A DNA stretch of 64,000 nt from Echinometra lucunter (GCA_029962745.1 CM057162.1:12923387-12987386), one strand, 5' to 3'. Positions 36,342-48,517 are shown, counted from the first letter of the stretch. Numbers and translations are program-made. The notes: generated by a model from the sequence alone, not told the origin.

Positions 36342-36577
36342 TCATCTCTTACATTGCTTTTCTGCATAGGAAAGTAATTCAGATTTATATTAAACCTGAA
36401 TGAGCTCTGTGATAATGATACGATCATCTTGTTTGCAGAAGTGATTAATGCTCGGAACCCCAGTCAGGTTAACAAGACCGACAAAACGCCTAAAAAACAA
36501 TTTAAAGGAGGGGAATTACATCAAAATATTAAGTTTTTACAAATTTCTTCCTCATTTTATGGACCAAATACCATAGG

Positions 36578-36762
36578 CAGGGCTCCACACAATTTTTTTT
36601 GTTAAGGAAAAAACCCCAACGTCTTTGGTAGGGGTTCCAAATTGAAATGCTGGGCCCTGTATGTATTGAGCACTGTGTTAAAACTGCTTAATTTGTCGGG
36701 TCCGGATCTAAATTTTGGGGGTGGGTTCATGTGTGCCGGATACCTGTAAATATCGAGCCCTG
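36578..36762. mobile_element. hAT-type MITE with CAGGGCTC ends
   Basis: Starts CAGGGCTCCAC and ends TCGAGCCCTG. Flanks CCATAGG and CCATGGG agree at six of seven positions, a possible imperfect target-site duplication. A related diverged element may lie at 52803-52922. Confidence 0.6.
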
Positions 36763-37606
36763 CCATGGGTTACAACATGACAAGCACCATTCTAAAAAGA
36801 AATGCCGAATGCTATTAGTAAAATCATTGTAAAGAATGAGGGATAAGTGTAAGATGCCCTGTCTGTCATGTCAAAATTAACCCCCCCCCCCCACATCACT
36901 TTACCCCCAGATGTCAATAGGTTTAAAGTCGGTTTTGCAATTTGACTGGCATTATACAGGCATAATAGAAGCTGTCTGCATGCAAAGATTCAGGAATGTG
37001 ACATTTGTTTGCACTTTTTCATGCTAAACTCAAATTAACCCTTGCATTTTTATGGGTCACTTTTCATCAACCGTTTGAGGTGAACATCGAAATGTATTCA
37101 TTTTGAGGCAGTCTAGCCTGATTATTATTTGAATGAGTTTGTATTCACCAAGTTCTTAAGCTGCTTAGTGCAAGATTATACCAGTATCACCTTTTATGGA
37201 GTGCAGTGCATGTCGAACAAATCTGTCACGTGTGGATGGATTTCTGTGATTTGTGTCAAAATATAATTTCATACTTCAGCGCTCTTATCAACAGTCAATA
37301 TTCTTCAGAAGTTGATTGATTGGTATGTTCTTACCTACATGTATATGTACCAGTGGAATCATGTCCTTCGGAATTATTTTGTCCAAACTTTTGGCGGTGG
37401 AGTTCTTGTAAGTACAAGTTTGTGTGAAGTTTTAAAACTTGAGATATTGTTTTGGATTATGGGTTGTTTTGTATCACCCATTATGCCCTTCTCCAATGGT
37501 CTTGTGTGAGTGAAATCAGGTTTGTGGTTAATATAGGCCTACTTTCTTTGGGATAAATGTTTTTGTTTATTTATTTGTGTATTTGGTTGGTTGTTTGGCT
37601 TTTAAA
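36763..37606. other. Unannotated spacer
   Basis: No gene or repeat partner recognised. Confidence 0.5.
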
Positions 37607-37930
37607 GGTCTTTGAAGTTGTATCTTCGGTTGTTTGCAGGAGTAGATGTCAATATATTTTGCAAAATAATCCCTTTTTCATGTTTACGTGGAAAGTGGCA
37701 ATTCTAGAAAAATATTTAGAAACACCTACAAGGAAACTTTCTTTTAGATACGTGTTATGTTTGTTTTGGTTGTTTTCAATTTAAGGTCTTTGAAGTTGTA
37801 TCTTTGATTGATTGCGAGAGCTTCATCCATCAATACTGGTTCAAAGTAATCCTTTATTCATGATTTTCCTGGGTGGAGAGTGACAGTTCTTGAGAACTGA
37901 GTAAGAACACTTGGTAGGAATTCAGCCTAT
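37607..37930. repeat. Two diverged tandem units, period 178 bp
   Basis: GGTCTTTGAAGTTGTATCTT occurs at 37607 and 37785, followed in both by similar AATCC...TTCATG and GAAACTT or related phrases. No coding potential. Confidence 0.75.
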
Positions 37931-38662
37931 ACCAGTGCATAGGGAGATCAAGTCCAGTGAGTGTTGACTGCCTGTCACAAGTGTAGAGCCATTTTAATTT
38001 CAGTCATTCTGGTAGATCATACATGACAAACTGCAACATCAGAACTGGTCTAATATGGAAAAGTTACTGAAATTTTCATGTTTTGGGAGCAAAGGTACAA
38101 TACAGTAGTAAGTAGCAGTAATTTAATAGCTTTATACATGACACTAATCACACCAAGTGTACTTCTTCAGGAGTTTTAAGATCTTTAATGTTCTTTTTCT
38201 GCTCAGAATCCAAGGTTTCTAAAAAATGATCGGGCCTCTGTATCTTGACACAATTTCTTGTGCCAAATCTGCTCTAAACAATGCTAGCTCTGCTTTCTTC
38301 CTGCAATTGTGATATTGAAGGTACAATGTTCACAGATGATGTTGTCATGTCCTATAAAGAGAAGCACGAGTACTAAGAGGAGGTAAAAGATAATTTGTGA
38401 GCTTTCTCTGTCTTTTCATGTTAGTTTTATTAGAATATCACAGCAGAAATCTTCCCTGAAAAGGATTACTATTCAGTTTCCTTCATACTGGTCATAGACA
38501 TTAAATTTACTAGACGAAAAAGCAGCACGCTTGGATATCATTACGCGAATGGCATCAGGCCCCGCCTCTTTTGGATCATTGGAAGGGGCCGATAAACAGC
38601 CGTTATCGCCATGATATCGATAACACTGTTGCATTATTCATATATTGCGTGTATCAGTTCTA
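37931..38662. other. Unannotated spacer
   Basis: Nothing recognisable beyond short AT-rich tracts. Confidence 0.5.
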
Positions 38663-38788
38663 GGGGGTGTAACATACAAAATACAATCAATCTTACGATT
38701 GATGTCAATCGTAAGTCTATGGCAAACCATGTACGAAGGAGATACAATTGATTGTAAGATCGATGGTATCTCTTTATGTTACACCCCC
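38663..38788. mobile_element. Palindromic GGGGGTGTAACAT element, copy 2
   Basis: Same structure as 19490-19615: begins GGGGGTGTAACATAC and ends ATGTTACACCCCC inside a 13-base C run. The two copies share nearly the whole interior. Confidence 0.8.
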
Positions 38789-38796
38789 CCCCCCCA

Positions 38797-39698
38797 TTGT
38801 GACATTTTGATTTAATGCGCATTTGTTGCCCATTTCTTGCGTATTTATTGTGCATTTATTGTTCATGTGGTTAGCTGATGGGCGTGTAATGTTTCATACC
38901 GTGTACACACGCATGCTACTCGGAAGCATCTTACAAAATGAATTATTCATTTTTGATCATGAATATTAATGGTGCTTAGGTTGGCCTTCTAATGAATTTG
39001 GACAAAATGGCGGAGCTTTAGAGGCCTGATACTGGTATTCGAAATATGACTAGAAACAGCATGAGTGTTTGGCCCCCAGAATTATGTGTAGTCCTACATA
39101 CCACTTTCTATGTGCTGAGCATATGTGCTTTTCTGAATGATTAGGTCAGTTTCTTATCAGTTTGATGAATCCAAAAACCTTACGGTGTAGGCCTACATTA
39201 ATCCTAATTAATCGACTTCTCCCATCGCCTGGAGGAACTTTCTTTCACAATCCAATTGCACGGCCAAAACTCAAGATTGCCTTGACACTTTGCCTGCTGA
39301 ATTTTCAGAGAAAGTTGATATTTTCTTTAAATTCTTATATCCTTTATGCAGTCATTGATGCTGAGAATCATTCTATAGATATATCACTATGGTATCCAAG
39401 CCGTTTTCAGGTACCCTCGTAAACTTGCAAAGGAGAACACATACTCATTATTACGATGACTTTGATTGTACAATTGTGACGATAGTCGAACAGTAGTTGG
39501 CCAAGGGTATCCTTTATTGTGACTCTGAGTAATTCATTTGTATGCAAGATCCAACTCAAGGAAACCTTCCCCAGGAATCAGGATTTAGTTCCAGGATCTT
39601 ATCATTAGGGATATTCTACCTTCATCTTGGTGTGGTTAAGTTCATTGCCAAGTAAAGAAATTTCCCATTGAATTTCCTTCTGTACCATTTGAATGCTT
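38797..39698. other. Unannotated spacer
   Basis: No supported gene. An 86-codon frame at 39162-39422 has no recognised family. Confidence 0.45.
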
Positions 39699-39925
39699 AC
39701 CTAATTGTTTTTCAGATTAGTTACCTGGGAATGGAGCAACAAAATTTGTATCCATTCGCCTCTTATTTCGTGTATTTTTATTGAGGCATTGACCCCCCCC
39801 CCCCCCTCCCTCCCAACTTATGGGCACTATGGACCTGCTTGTACCTAATTGTTTTTTAGATTATTTACCTGGGAACGGAGCAACAAATCTGCATCCATGT
39901 ACCTTTTATTTTGTGATTTTTTTAT
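39699..39925. repeat. Two diverged tandem units, period 144 bp
   Basis: ACCTAATTGTTTTTCAGATT (39699) and its partner at 39843 are followed by matching TTACCTGGGAAYGGAGCAAC and TTTATT phrases. Confidence 0.75.
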
Positions 39926-40570
39926 TAGGATAATCAGCCCCCTACATACATAGCATAGACCTTCGTAGTGGATCCAAGCTTGTGAGCAGAGTTTTTATTG
40001 AACTTATTAATTTGGTTTGTCATTCTTGAACTTGAATTCTGGGACAGTTGTATATATTGTCAAATTCAGTGGTGGTGGTGGTGGGGGGGGGGGGGGTCAT
40101 TTACAAGTAATTCACAAATTCCTATGAAATAAAGAGAGTTCATAGTTGCCATTTGGGTCACTGAGATAGTTGTAGGTTGCCAAGGAGAATTTTAGGTTGG
40201 CATTGATAAACAAAATTAACCTTTCTTGTTTTTGAAGCAACGGATTTCCACACCTGGTGGAACTGGAGCTTCTGATTGTGCAAGTTCATGCCACCAACAT
40301 AAATTACTTTTTTTTTTCTTCAAAATTTGTCTTATTTCAGCATTTTTCCGGCCATTTATAGCTGAAAAACTGCACCCACGTTTTATTTAGAACTGTTCAT
40401 TGTTACCTTTAGAAGATGTCAAAATCTGGAAAGAATGTTTCACTTATTGAAGAGCAATTTATGACAGCCAACAAATTATGGAATTACTCTGTGACTTACG
40501 ATTTCATGGTAGACCAATAGTGAACAAAGTAGCGACATATTTTTCAAACTATGAGGTCTTATAGAATGAT

Positions 40571-40805
40571 AGTCTGGAGACACAGACCCTGATACATGGT
40601 TTTTAGGCTCTGTACTGAGTGGGTTGTAGGCTAAAGACCTAGTCATTTCAAAGGTGTAGTGCTGGGAATTGTCTTAGATTCAGTCTAGAGAGCCAGACCC
40701 TGATAAATGGTTTGTACATGTAAACCCCCTGTACTTTGTGGGTTGTAGACTATTAAAATGGCCTTTAGTAAAAGCCTACTCAGTTAAAAGTTGGTGCTAG
40801 GAATT
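40571..40805. repeat. Two diverged tandem units, period 111 bp
   Basis: AGTCTGGAGACACAGACCCT (40571) and AGTCTAGAGAGCCAGACCCT (40682) begin similar units, each ending in GTGCTRGGAATT. Confidence 0.75.
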
Positions 40806-41403
40806 TTCTTTTTTTATCAGAACTATAGTTATTCATTTAATGATTCATTCTTCTTTCCTTTTTCTTCTTTTTTTTATTAAAGATACTAGTACTTGTTCTT
40901 TTTTTTTTCTCCCAGCTCCTCTTTCCCCTGCTTGTCGTATTTGTTTTGACATATAGTTTAGTAGATAATTTTAGGAAATAGAGACAAGAGGGTAGAAAAT
41001 AAGCAGTAATACAGTCGAATTTACCTCATTATAAGCCTCGATATTGCATTGACTCACCATAATTCATCGTAAGGAAACCTGTGTTGAAATCGCCCTCCAC
41101 AGCATTTATGTGTGCTGGGAAAATATTTACCCGTTAACTACTGAATTTTTAAAATCTCCATAGGTTTTGTACAGGGCCCCCGGTTCCAGTAGGCAGGGGG
41201 TTAAAAGATGAAACAAAACTCCCTCTTTATTCTCAAAAATCTTTCATAATCAGAATCTGATTCATCAGTTTGACTTGGCCTAATGTTGCCTGACTCATAA
41301 ATCATGACAATGTTTTCAAGGTGTCATAGAGGATCTCCCCTTGCTTGTTTTAATGTAGACTAATTGCATTTAATAGGCAAGACAAGTTTACCTTTTTTCT
41401 GCC
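40806..41403. other. Unannotated spacer
   Basis: T-rich tracts, no gene. Confidence 0.5.
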
Positions 41404-42342
41404 TTCACACAAAGAAAAAAAACATTCAGTTTTGCACATTTCAAATGATACATTAGGAGCTCCTTTAAATGAGAATGCAACCCAGACATTAGTGTGCTTT
41501 CAGTGAATGAAGAAGAACAAGAAAGAGAAGACTGAAAGTTTGAGAAAAATCAGACAATCTGTTCAAGAGTTATGAACTTTGAAAGTATGAGTGAATTCCG
41601 ATTATGAGGATCCTTAAGTTGACAACTTTGGCAGCATCTGTGATGCTGGACAACTCTCCATTCATTTTATACACAGAATTTAACATTTTCTTAATTTTCA
41701 TGAAAAACAGAAATTTTTTTGATTTACTGTTTGAGTATGACATGGATACATCGCTTCTGCAAGCATTTTGCAAAGAATTATGTTGATTCCTGACTTAACA
41801 TTTCACATAAATCAATTTTTTTGAAGAATTATGCACAAAATGAATGGAGAGCTGTCTACGATGACATCACAGATGCTGGCAAAGTTGCCAACTTAAGGAT
41901 CCTCATAATAGGGATTTACTCAAACTTTCAGAATTCATAACTCTTGAACAGGTTGTCCGATTTTGATCAAACTTTCACTGTTTACTCTTTCTTGTTCATC
42001 TTTATTCACTAAAAGCGCACTGATACCTGGATTCCATTCTCCTTTAGGGTGTAACTTTGCACCGAAAGAAGCATTTTGCACCATGAAGGGTGCAGTGAGC
42101 TAAGTTTTGCACACCGAAGGGTGCAGAGGTGTACCCTTTAGGGAAGGTGAAAATTTGCGCCCTTTTTGATGCAATTTTTCTTGCACCTTTAAGGGTGCAG
42201 ATGGGCATTTCGGGTGCAAACAAGTACAGAAGGGTGCATCATTGTGCCTTTGTCATGTAGGGTGCAAGATTGCACCCCAAAAGGTGCTGCTATTGTAGCA
42301 TTCGGGGTGCAGACTTTCACCTTTTTTTTTCTTTGAGTGTTT
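41404..42342. mobile_element. GGTGCAA-motif MITE, copy 2, interrupted
   Basis: The left part (CACACAAAGAAAAA at 41406) and right part (TTTTCTTTGAGTGT ending 42340) align to 11686-12034, with a family II element between. The GGTGCAA motif density matches copy 1. Confidence 0.8.
41465..42047 (+). mobile_element. TTAA MITE family II, copy 2
   Basis: Left TTAA then ATGAGAATGCAACC; right CATTCTCCT then TTAG. It splits the GGTGCAA element at the position where copy 1 reads CCTTTTAGCGTGCAA. Confidence 0.85.
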
Positions 42343-42479
42343 AAATGTATGTATTTCTTTCCTAAAATGGTTTATGAGTGACTGATGTCACCAAATGACC
42401 TTGTAAACATGGAAGTGTCAGATTACATTTTTACAGCACATCTGCCTGAAGACATAATAGGTGTGTCCTCATCAGCCTG

Positions 42480-42655
42480 AGATTGAGGAATAGCCCATTA
42501 TTTCTCATCCCACGAATTAGTCCGATCAGAGAATAGCCAGCTAATTCTCAGATGAAGATGGAATTAGCAGCTTCTTCGTTTGAAAAGTAAGCCATCCAAA
42601 TCTTGGGCTTAATTGCAGAATAGCCCGCTAATTCGCAAAATAGCGTGCTATTTTC
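42480..42655. repeat. Repeated GAATAGCC-GCTAATTC motif
   Basis: Variants of GAATAGCCNGCTAATTC occur four or five times in both orientations, forming a short palindromic minisatellite. Confidence 0.5.
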
Positions 42656-42680
42656 AACGCCTCCTCCTCAGCTCCAGCTT

Positions 42681-42891
42681 CTGGGCCGGTATTCTGAAAA
42701 TCATGTTATCTTTGCAATCAGAACTGCGTACGCCATTGGCTCACATCGCGCACTTTTGTCTTGTGTGCCGGTCATTTGCGCAGTTTATACCAACCATAAG
42801 TATGCATTTTAAATTTGTTATGACAATTAACACAGTGAAGATAAGACAAAAGATAACACGATTTTCAGAATACCGGCCCAGGCGCTTATCC
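42681..42891. mobile_element. MITE with 32-bp GGGCCGGTATTCTGAAA ends
   Basis: The ends are inverted repeats matching at 31 of 32 positions, starting TGGGCCGGTATTCTGAAA. The interior is non-coding. It lies inside a 228-codon frame (42613-43299) that is therefore not a gene. Confidence 0.85.
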
Positions 42892-42963
42892 ATTCAATTC
42901 TGCATGGTGTGCCAAAGTCAGGCTATACAGCTCAAGCTAGATTGCGATATACAGAGCTCAAAC

Positions 42964-43290
42964 TATGGTGGCCCTGAAGTACGCTCGACAACAGGTCATC
43001 TGCGACGTGAATTTCGCATCCCAGGTCCTGAACTTTGCATCCCAAGTCATGAAATTCACGACCCGCGGTGCGAAATTCAGGACTGGAATGCAAAGTTCGC
43101 GCCACGGGTCCTGAATTTCGCACCAGGGGTCGTGAATTTCACAACTTGGGATGCAAAGTTTGCACCACGGGTCATGAATTTCACATCGCGGGTCGTGAAT
43201 TTCACGACTTGGGATGCAAAGTTCAGGACCTGGGATGCGAAATTCATATCGCACGTGACCTGTTGTCGAGCGTACTTCAGGGCCACCATA
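42964..43290. mobile_element. TA-flanked foldback with minisatellite core, copy 1
   Basis: TA bounds TGGTGGCCCTGAAGTACGC at the left and its complement at the right; the arms extend about 35 bp. The core is about a dozen ~20-bp units of GGTCATGAATTTCGCATCCC type in both orientations. Frames through it give repetitive NFA-type peptides and are not genes. Confidence 0.85.
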
Positions 43291-44015
43291 TCAAACTAAT
43301 GTGGACTGGATTGCACACTTCAACAGAGTTTGGGCTAATCTGCAAGATCCCAGGATAGCAGGCTGTTCTTCAAACTCGAGCTGATGACGATCCCAGTATA
43401 ATGATCAACCTATAATTATAATTATCACCCTTACCTTTTTTTCTCCCTTTGAATATATCTAATTTCTTCCAGGGAGTGACCTTGTAACATACAAAGGTCA
43501 GATTACATTTTTACAATACACCTGCCTAAAATCATATGGCCTTCCAGTATATATTTATTTATGTGTGTGTGGATTTTTTTTTTTCTTTTTGTATGGGGTG
43601 GGGGGGGGAGGAAGGTTGCTGCCTTTGAATGTTGCATTCGTTCCCCATAATGAGTCATAAAGAAATGATATCAGAATGGCCTTGTAACATACAAGTGTCA
43701 GATTACATTTTTTACGATACACCTGCCTATTAAAAGATATTGATGAACCACTACTAATAGTATCACATGCGGCTGACTATGTCAGTGTACTTTTCGTCAG
43801 TTGAAACACGTAGGGGCCTATTGAAATGGGGAAAAAGCATGTAGTCTGAACATTATGGATGTTACAGCAGAATGAAATGTATTTTTATTTATTATTCATG
43901 ACATTTTTCACTTTCACCTTGATAGTTTCAATGATTAGACATATACCAACAAAGAATGCATTAGTTGTGGAAGGTTATAGTAGAGCATGAGTAATAATGG
44001 TAATTGAATACAACA

Positions 44016-44390
44016 TTAAAGGGAAAGTCCACCCTCGAAATTTCACTGTTTCAATCAAAGGAGATAAATTTGAGCAGCATTTTGAAAAAGAAATGAGCAA
44101 AATCGGTCAAAGAATAAGAAAATTACACTCATTTACATTTTCAGATAAATTTCTCTCGGCTCTGCAAATTGGCAACACTGATGACATCACATGCGAGCAG
44201 CTCTCCATTCACTTTGTACATGAAATTTCACTTTTTCTCAATTTTCTTGGAAGTTACACATTTTCTTACCCCATATTCAAAGTTTGTTATGGAATTTTTT
44301 TTAACATGCATTGACTATGGGGCTCAGAATACATGTATGTGTAACTTCCAAGAAAAAATGTTAACCAAACATCCTTTAAAAATATGAAGA
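44016..44390 (+). mobile_element. TTAA MITE family VI, partial
   Basis: Begins TTAA then AGGGAAAGTCCACC. The interior (44160-44240) has GGCAACACTGATGACATCAC and CTCCATTCACTTTGTACA, related to family II. No right terminus was found, so it is truncated; the end is approximate. Confidence 0.6.
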
Positions 44391-44664
44391 AAATTGTTAC
44401 AGCTCATGCCAAACTTTTTTTTCTGTAAAAGGTCATATCATGGTCAAATCTAATGCCAAGTATCCATGATGTTTACTTGGACACATGTTACTCATCCATT
44501 AGAGAAAGGTGTCAAGTGATGGTCCTCCCCGCGCTGTAAGGTCGTTGCTCCAGGTTTCCTGACCCATGATTCACCTATTGTGCGAGGATGTGAGGGGCTA
44601 GCTCTCTGGAGATGTTGCTTCATAAAACCTGCCCCCTGTTCAGACACAAAACATTTGCACCGAA

Positions 44665-44758
44665 ACTCAATAAAGAAACATTGTGTAAAATTTACATCGT
44701 ATAGCCTACTGACTCAATAAAGAAACATTGTGTAAAATTTACATCGTATAGCCTACTG
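44665..44758. repeat. Perfect 47-bp tandem duplication
   Basis: The unit starting ACTCAATAAAGAAACATTG is present twice with no differences seen, implying a recent event or an assembly artefact. Confidence 0.9.
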
Positions 44759-44868
44759 ACCGTTCAGACACACATCCCGACCTCTCAGAAGAAACACTGT
44801 ATAGATGCGCATTTTTCTACTTCGCATGTTGCCATGGCAAGGTCATGTCTCCTTCGACCACGCTCATG

Positions 44869-45342
44869 TTAAAGGGGGTATCCAATGCTGAAACAATGTT
44901 CCTTCATTTTAAAAGGCATGATTTTATTAGCAGAAATCATCTGCCTTAAAGTTTTAAAAAAGTTGTGTTGCCAAGAGTAGCCCCCAATATGGTAAGATTT
45001 CAGCCTATTTTTGGCCCCTCAGCTGTGTCCCAGTTTCAATTGGGTACCCACAATGTCGGCATTGTGGTTACCTTGTTGCGCAATTCTAGCAAAATGCGCG
45101 CAAGGTATGATACATATTGTACAGTCTAGCAAGCGCCACAACTGCAGTGCACGAAGCTGAGTAATCACATCCACGTCATGCCTCATACTCAAATTTTTAG
45201 GCCAACCCTTGATAATCACAAATAATTTGCCAAAATGCATTGATTTCGATTGAAAATCATCAAATGTTTAATTTTGTTGTTCTTAAAATTCTATTCTCGA
45301 TCATATATCAAAAAAATTTTAACCATTGTGTAATCACTTTAA
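44869..45342. mobile_element. TTAA element family VIII
   Basis: TTAA then AGGGGGTATCCAATG at the left; CATTGTGTAATCACT then TTAA at the right. The right terminus in reverse complement (AGTGATTACACAATG) matches the left at most positions. The interior has a palindrome around CACAATGTCGGCATTGTG. Confidence 0.6.
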
Positions 45343-46402
45343 GCCCTGCCCAGTTATACCGTTCTAAGTTCGCCATACATTCAGACTCATACAGGCCGTG
45401 ATTCTTTATTAAGTTCTAGTTTGAAACGATGCTCAAACCCTAGTTTTGTTATATGACGTTTCTTTATACATTGTTTTGTTAGTGTTCAGACACACAAATC
45501 CATTGTATAGCTATACTGTTTCGGTATAACTATACAGTTTTGATATAGCCATACGACAAATTTTCTGTGTCTTGGTGAACTTTCCTCTTGGTGAACTTTT
45601 GATGGTTTTTTTTTAAACATCACTTTACTGATTGAACTTGTACAGCAAATGAGAAAAAGATACAGTTGTCCAGCACATATTCAGATTACTTGAAAATGCT
45701 GGGCATTGAAAAAAACATATTAGGCGAAAATAACCCTTCATGAGAGCCATATTTCATCTCCTCACTGCAAGAACGCCCCTAAATGTATCATTTTCCACAG
45801 AAAAGCCCTTAACAAATGTAACGCCTTTATTGCTCTTCTAATTGAAATACAGTTGTGGCGCTTTGACTATTGTTATGGAGTTACTTTTATCTTCCATTTG
45901 CATAGGGTAGAAAAAATAATGAAGCATTTTATGGGAAATTGTCTTTGTTCTTCAATATAAAAGAGAAGACCTTTTCGTGCACTCACATCCCATGTTAGAG
46001 GGTCTTTCTGCACTGATGCAACAATTTCATAAAAATTGTCATCAGCTGTCGGGTTATGTGTATAGCTGTAGACGGGTGGTGGGAAGGGGTGGCAGAAATT
46101 CTTTTATGCTATATGATGTAGAAGTATTAATGGAAATGATCTCCTTATGATTGGAATAGGGTGTAGGGGATGTCATGTCATGTTTAATTCGTTAATTCGT
46201 TAATATATTTTAATTAGGTATTTGAAGCTCCTTATTATGTAAATTTCTTGTATACTATGTACTTTAATTAAACTTAAACTTCATTCATCTAAGTTATTTG
46301 AAAATTCATTGATAAGATATGTAATAATTTTCTTTGAATTAGAGTTAATATGATAACCGATGTATTTGTAATTAAATTTGTATTAAGGTAGGCTATTAGG
46401 GT
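45343..46402. other. Unannotated region
   Basis: AT-rich, no gene supported. Confidence 0.45.
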
Positions 46403-46505
46403 ATATACTATATTTGATAAATTTAGATGTATTTTATTGTAAAGCGCATTGAAATGTTTATGTAATGCGCTATATAAATGTAACTTTTATTTATTTATTT
46501 ATTTA
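46403..46505 (+). repeat. Retroelement 3' tail-like sequence
   Basis: TTGTAAAGCGCATTGA, then GCGCTATATAAATGTAAC, then a TTTA run. This layout is typical of the 3' tail of some invertebrate LINEs and SINEs. The body upstream was not recognised. Confidence 0.5.
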
Positions 46506-46739
46506 TGTGGTCTTGATCTTTTCATGTGTCTTTCCTTTTCCTTTTCCTCTTCTCTCTCCTCTTACTACTTTTTCATGATTCCATTGGGGGGGGGGGTCAG
46601 CAATGAAATAATTTGTTAATATAGTGATAATGGGAGATTCTTGTATTTCACGAGGTCTGGGACTGATAAGATATTCCTGGCGCTCAATTATCATTACTCC
46701 GCTTTCTAAGCCAAGCTCCATTACAGCGCTCAAGCATTT

Positions 46740-46870
46740 TAAGAAATAAATTCCTGCCAGGTACCAACTTACCTCACCTGGCTCAAGTGTGGGATGTAGA
46801 TTAGTGTCTTGCCAAAGGACTTAAGAACTACACCTGAGATTTGAACCCTGCACCTTGTTGAAAAGGTAGA
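46740..46870 (-). repeat. tRNA-derived SINE-like fragment
   Basis: Contains CCTGCCAGGTACCAACTTACC, GTGTCTTGCCAAAGGACTTA and GAGATTTGAACCCTGCACC. The last reads as a complemented B-box/T-loop region. Read on the minus strand it resembles tRNA-derived SINEs. Boundaries are approximate. Confidence 0.45.
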
Positions 46871-47276
46871 AATTTCACATTGTGGTCAATCTGCATGTGG
46901 CTGCACATACCCACATGTGCCACCATGGAAGTTGACTAAGAATTACAAATTTGCTGATGATGCTCAAAGCCTCATACTCACTTCCTACCCCTGTCCTTCC
47001 CTTAAAACATTCGCAACATCATCAAAGGATAGAGTGTTCTCGGAATAATAGGATGTAGCTTGGGTGCTCGGGGAGGAATATCCTGTTGCCATGGCGACGA
47101 TGCCCTGGTGATGTTGAGTAACGGTTAGTCAAAGGGAAGCCCGAGTTGGTTTCAGACCCGACTTCCCTCTCTACGCTATGCATCGCATTTCTGCCTGGCT
47201 TGTCTGACCTTGCCTGGCCTGGCCTGGTTTGATGGGTTACATATAGCACCCCACCTTCTTATACATCTCGTGATGG

Positions 47277-47878
47277 TGTATCCTCTATCCCGTCTTTCTA
47301 TCTTTCTCTCTCTTTCTCTTTATCTCTTATATTTTTCTTCTGCCTCTCTTCGGTATCATTCTCTTTCTCTTCTCTTCTTGCTCTCTCTCTCTCTCTCTCC
47401 ACTATCTTTCTGTCTTTCTCTCTGTAATCTGCCTCTTTTCTATCCATTTATTTCTTTTCTGTTTACATCTCTCCCTACTTCCCTTCTCATCTATGTCTAT
47501 CTCTCCATCTTCTCTACTCTCTCATGAGTTGGTTGTAGACCAGACTTTCCTCTCCTCATCATGATGTGCATCACATCCCTTTAGCAGTGGCCCGGTCTAG
47601 CCTGGTGGGCCTTCCCACCTGCCTCCTTTTTTCTTCATCTCATGGTTGTCTAGTCTTAGTTGTATTTCTGTCTGTCTCTTTCTCTTTCTCTTCATATTTT
47701 ACCTCTTTTCCCTCTCTCCTCCCCCTTAATGTCTCCTCTTATGTTTCTCTCTCTCTCCCTGAGACTCTCTCACTTTCCATTCTCTCACTTTGTCTTGTGT
47801 CTGAATGTCTCCCTTTCTTCTTTCCCTGACTTTCCTTTATCTAGTTTTCCTTGTTCCGTCTCTCTTTGTATCTATATG

Positions 47879-47923
<45 letters not shown>
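47277..47923. repeat. Pyrimidine-rich tract with (TC)n runs
   Basis: TC microsatellites at 47377-47399 and 47881-47923 in a long CT-rich region. Frames here are Leu/Ser/Phe low-complexity. Confidence 0.85.
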
Positions 47924-47927
<4 letters not shown>

Positions 47928-48249
47928 TTGCCTTTTTTCATGTAACTTTTGTTTATACCCCTGTCTTAAGATATCAATCATATTGATGTATAGTTTGCAA
48001 TATTTACTGAACATTGTCATTATTCCATAGAAATAGCAATTTGTGACATTAAAATGGTAATTAGGTAATTACGTATTATTTCATTGGATTTACTGAGAAA
48101 AAAAACTTTTTTGTCTTATTGTGAGTGATGGTTTTGTGTCAGTAGAAAAGATCAACCATTTTTATATCAACTTTTTAAAAAATCTTCCAAAATATTACAC
48201 TATTAATTTTTCATTCCATATATTCTTTCCAGTGCTGACGAGCTTGTCA

Positions 48250-48517
48250 TAATTCGTCGGTTGCCAGGCAGAAGTGAACTAGCGCCCATAACCGGCAACA
48301 GGGAATGAAGAGACATGTGGTCATATATTGAGATATTTAAGAAATCTGTGAATGATTACTTCAGTAAATTTATACTAGATCTATTCTGGAATGTTCTTGA
48401 AGTAATTATTCATAGATTTTTAAGAATATCTCAATATTTGACCTCGTGTCTCTTTGTTCCCTTTTGACGGTCAAGGGCACTCGTTCCCTTCTGCTGGGAA
48501 ACAGACGATTTGTCTGT
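48250..48517. mobile_element. Long palindrome, arms ~125 bp
   Basis: Left ATAATTCGTC...CAGAAG and right CTTCTGCTGGGAAACAGACG begin imperfect arms that meet near 48383. Matching inner segments include ATTGAGATATT / AATATCTCAAT. An exon-like left arm (48241-48310) is part of it. Confidence 0.7.

Noticed and set aside
42613..43299. 228-codon frame, the longest of mixed composition
   Set aside because: It runs through a GGGCCGGTATTCTG MITE and then a foldback minisatellite; the peptide is repetitive and not a domain.
48241..48310. Possible terminal exon after TTTCCAG with a 23-codon frame
   Set aside because: It forms the left arm of the palindrome at 48250-48517.
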